Below the pieces are notes generated by a model, which saw only the letters and a list, made by a program, of their open reading frames with translations, was not told the origin of the DNA and ran no database searches. The translations under genes were made by a program, and so were the position numbers. Below are positions 13,867-14,602 of a DNA stretch of 14,602 bases, piece by piece (the first letter of the stretch is position 1; every line of letters starts with the position of its first letter). This DNA is from Lentisphaeria bacterium UBA1784 (lineage in GTDB: Bacteria > Verrucomicrobiota > Lentisphaeria > Victivallales > Victivallaceae): assembly GCA_002315455.1 (NCBI GenBank), contig DCGG01000092.1, positions 1 to 14,602 on the forward strand. The letters run 5' to 3'.

Positions 13867-14602
13867 TCAGCGGCGGACTCGTCCCCGAGAGCGTCCACCG
13901 AAACGACTGCCTGCTCCGCCTCTTCGGAAGCCACCTCCTCTGCGTTCCGGCAGGGAAGGCATGTGGGCGCAGGGGGATTCCGGCGGCAGCGTCAGCATCT
14001 CCTCCGTCGGGAGGGCGCTGGGGAATTGCCGATGGAGCAGTTCCTCGATGGCCGGCAGATAGTAGGCTCCATATTCGCAGAGGAAGCTGACGGACTTTCC
14101 CTGATGTCCGGCGCGGCCGGTACGCCCGATTCGATGGATGTAGTCCTCGGAACGTTCCGGCAGATCGTAGTTGATTACCAGAGAAACGTCATCCACGTGG
14201 ATCCCCCGGGCGGCCACGTCGGTGGCGATCACCACCTTGGTCTCACCCCGCCGGAACCGTTCCAGGATCTTGATCCGTTTCTCCTGGGCGATGTCTCCGG
14301 AGAGCACCGGGACCTCGTAACCGTAGCGGGCGAGATCGTACTGCAATTTCAGATTCACGTCCTTGCGGTTGCCGAAAATCAGCATCCGGTCGTAGGGTTC
14401 GTGGCTGAGCAGATAGAGCATGAGCGCCAGTTTTTCGTCCCGGGAGACGGAGTAGAAGGTCTGCTCGATGTTGTCGCTGACCATCTGTTCGGGTTCGCTT
14501 TCGATGACGGCGGGATCCGCCAGCCAACCGGAGCTGAGCCGCAGAATGCTGTCATCCAGCGTGGCGCTGAAGAACAGGGTCTGTCGGACACCCTTCTTGG
14601 GG
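13867..14602 (-). CDS. DEAD-box RNA helicase, C-terminal part (cut by window edge)
   Basis: About 245 C-terminal residues are present; the first half lies beyond the window. The visible part begins just before motif III, LFFSATLDD (SAT at 14566-14574 region), then shows the RecA-2 domain: RMLIFGNRKDV, VPVLSGDIAQEKRIK, VVIATDVAARGIHVDDV, YIHRIGRTGRAG. A tail rich in arginine and glycine (RRGGGFRRGGAGSR and more) occupies about 13870-13944. This tail and the lack of a DbpA-type domain suggest an RhlE-like helicase, different from the one at 6722-8512. The open frame runs back through 14602 without a stop, so the Met at 14484 is internal. No terminator is evident in the 108 bases before nagA starts. 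Confidence 0.93.
   Translation of the reverse strand, partial: PKKGVRQTLFFSATLDDSILRLSSGWLADPAVIESEPEQMVSDNIEQTFYSVSRDEKLALMLYLLSHEPYDRMLIFGNRKDVNLKLQYDLARYGYEVPVLSGDIAQEKRIKILERFRRGETKVVIATDVAARGIHVDDVSLVINYDLPERSEDYIHRIGRTGRAGHQGKSVSFLCEYGAYYLPAIEELLHRQFPSALPTEEMLTLPPESPCAHMPSLPERRGGGFRRGGAGSRFGGRSRGRVRR

Noticed and set aside
1..14602. Defence system, mobile element, CRISPR array, or tRNA/rRNA genes
   Set aside because: I found no transposase, integrase, nuclease-defence gene, direct-repeat array or tRNA-like sequence. Coding density and gene style are uniform throughout.

Overview
This window is a compact stretch of high-GC bacterial chromosome with twelve protein genes, two of them cut by the window ends. 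It has no RNA genes, transposases, phage genes or CRISPR arrays. The gene set (a secreted PL26-type rhamnogalacturonan lyase homologue with added modules, L-rhamnose isomerase, an M3B oligopeptidase coupled to an [FeFe]-hydrogenase maturase, N-acetylglucosamine-6-phosphate deacetylase and two DEAD-box helicases) would suit an anaerobic, polysaccharide-degrading, H2-metabolising bacterium. Lentisphaerota or Verrucomicrobiota (PVC group) is my best guess from gene style, not a proven placement.

Layout. (1) Bases 1-3429, minus strand, a tight five-gene run in transcription order: ATP-cone protein, rhaA, folE, dtd, queF (partial). Gaps are 37 and 12 bases, then a 4-base ATGA overlap, then 46 bases. 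A good promoter lies at 3576-3604. folE and queF are the first and last steps of preQ1 (queuosine) synthesis, and dtd between them is a tRNA quality-control enzyme. (2) Bases 3430-3696: the divergent control region. (3) Bases 3697-6563, plus strand: pepF and hydE, overlapping by ATGA. (4) Bases 6564-8512: promoter, terminator-like hairpin in the leader, then a CsdA/DeaD-type RNA helicase. (5) Bases 8513-11618: promoter and a 998-residue secreted PcRGLX/YetA-like protein with a C-terminal sugar-binding-like domain. (6) Bases 11701-13829, minus strand: nagA and an RlmI-like methyltransferase, 9 bases apart, behind a promoter whose -35 box lies in a perfect 15-base palindrome. (7) Bases 13867-14602, minus strand: the C-terminal part of a second DEAD-box helicase with an arginine/glycine-rich tail.

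Two links between genes are plausible. Rhamnogalacturonan breakdown by the secreted protein would supply rhamnose for RhaA. FolE, Dtd and QueF all serve tRNA function. Four promoters share one design, TTG-type -35, exactly 17 bases, then TATATT, which looks like the housekeeping promoter of this lineage. No clearly new multi-gene system is visible. The best candidates for something undescribed are the ATP-cone protein with an unrecognised helical C-terminal region, and the terminator placed between the helicase promoter and its gene.
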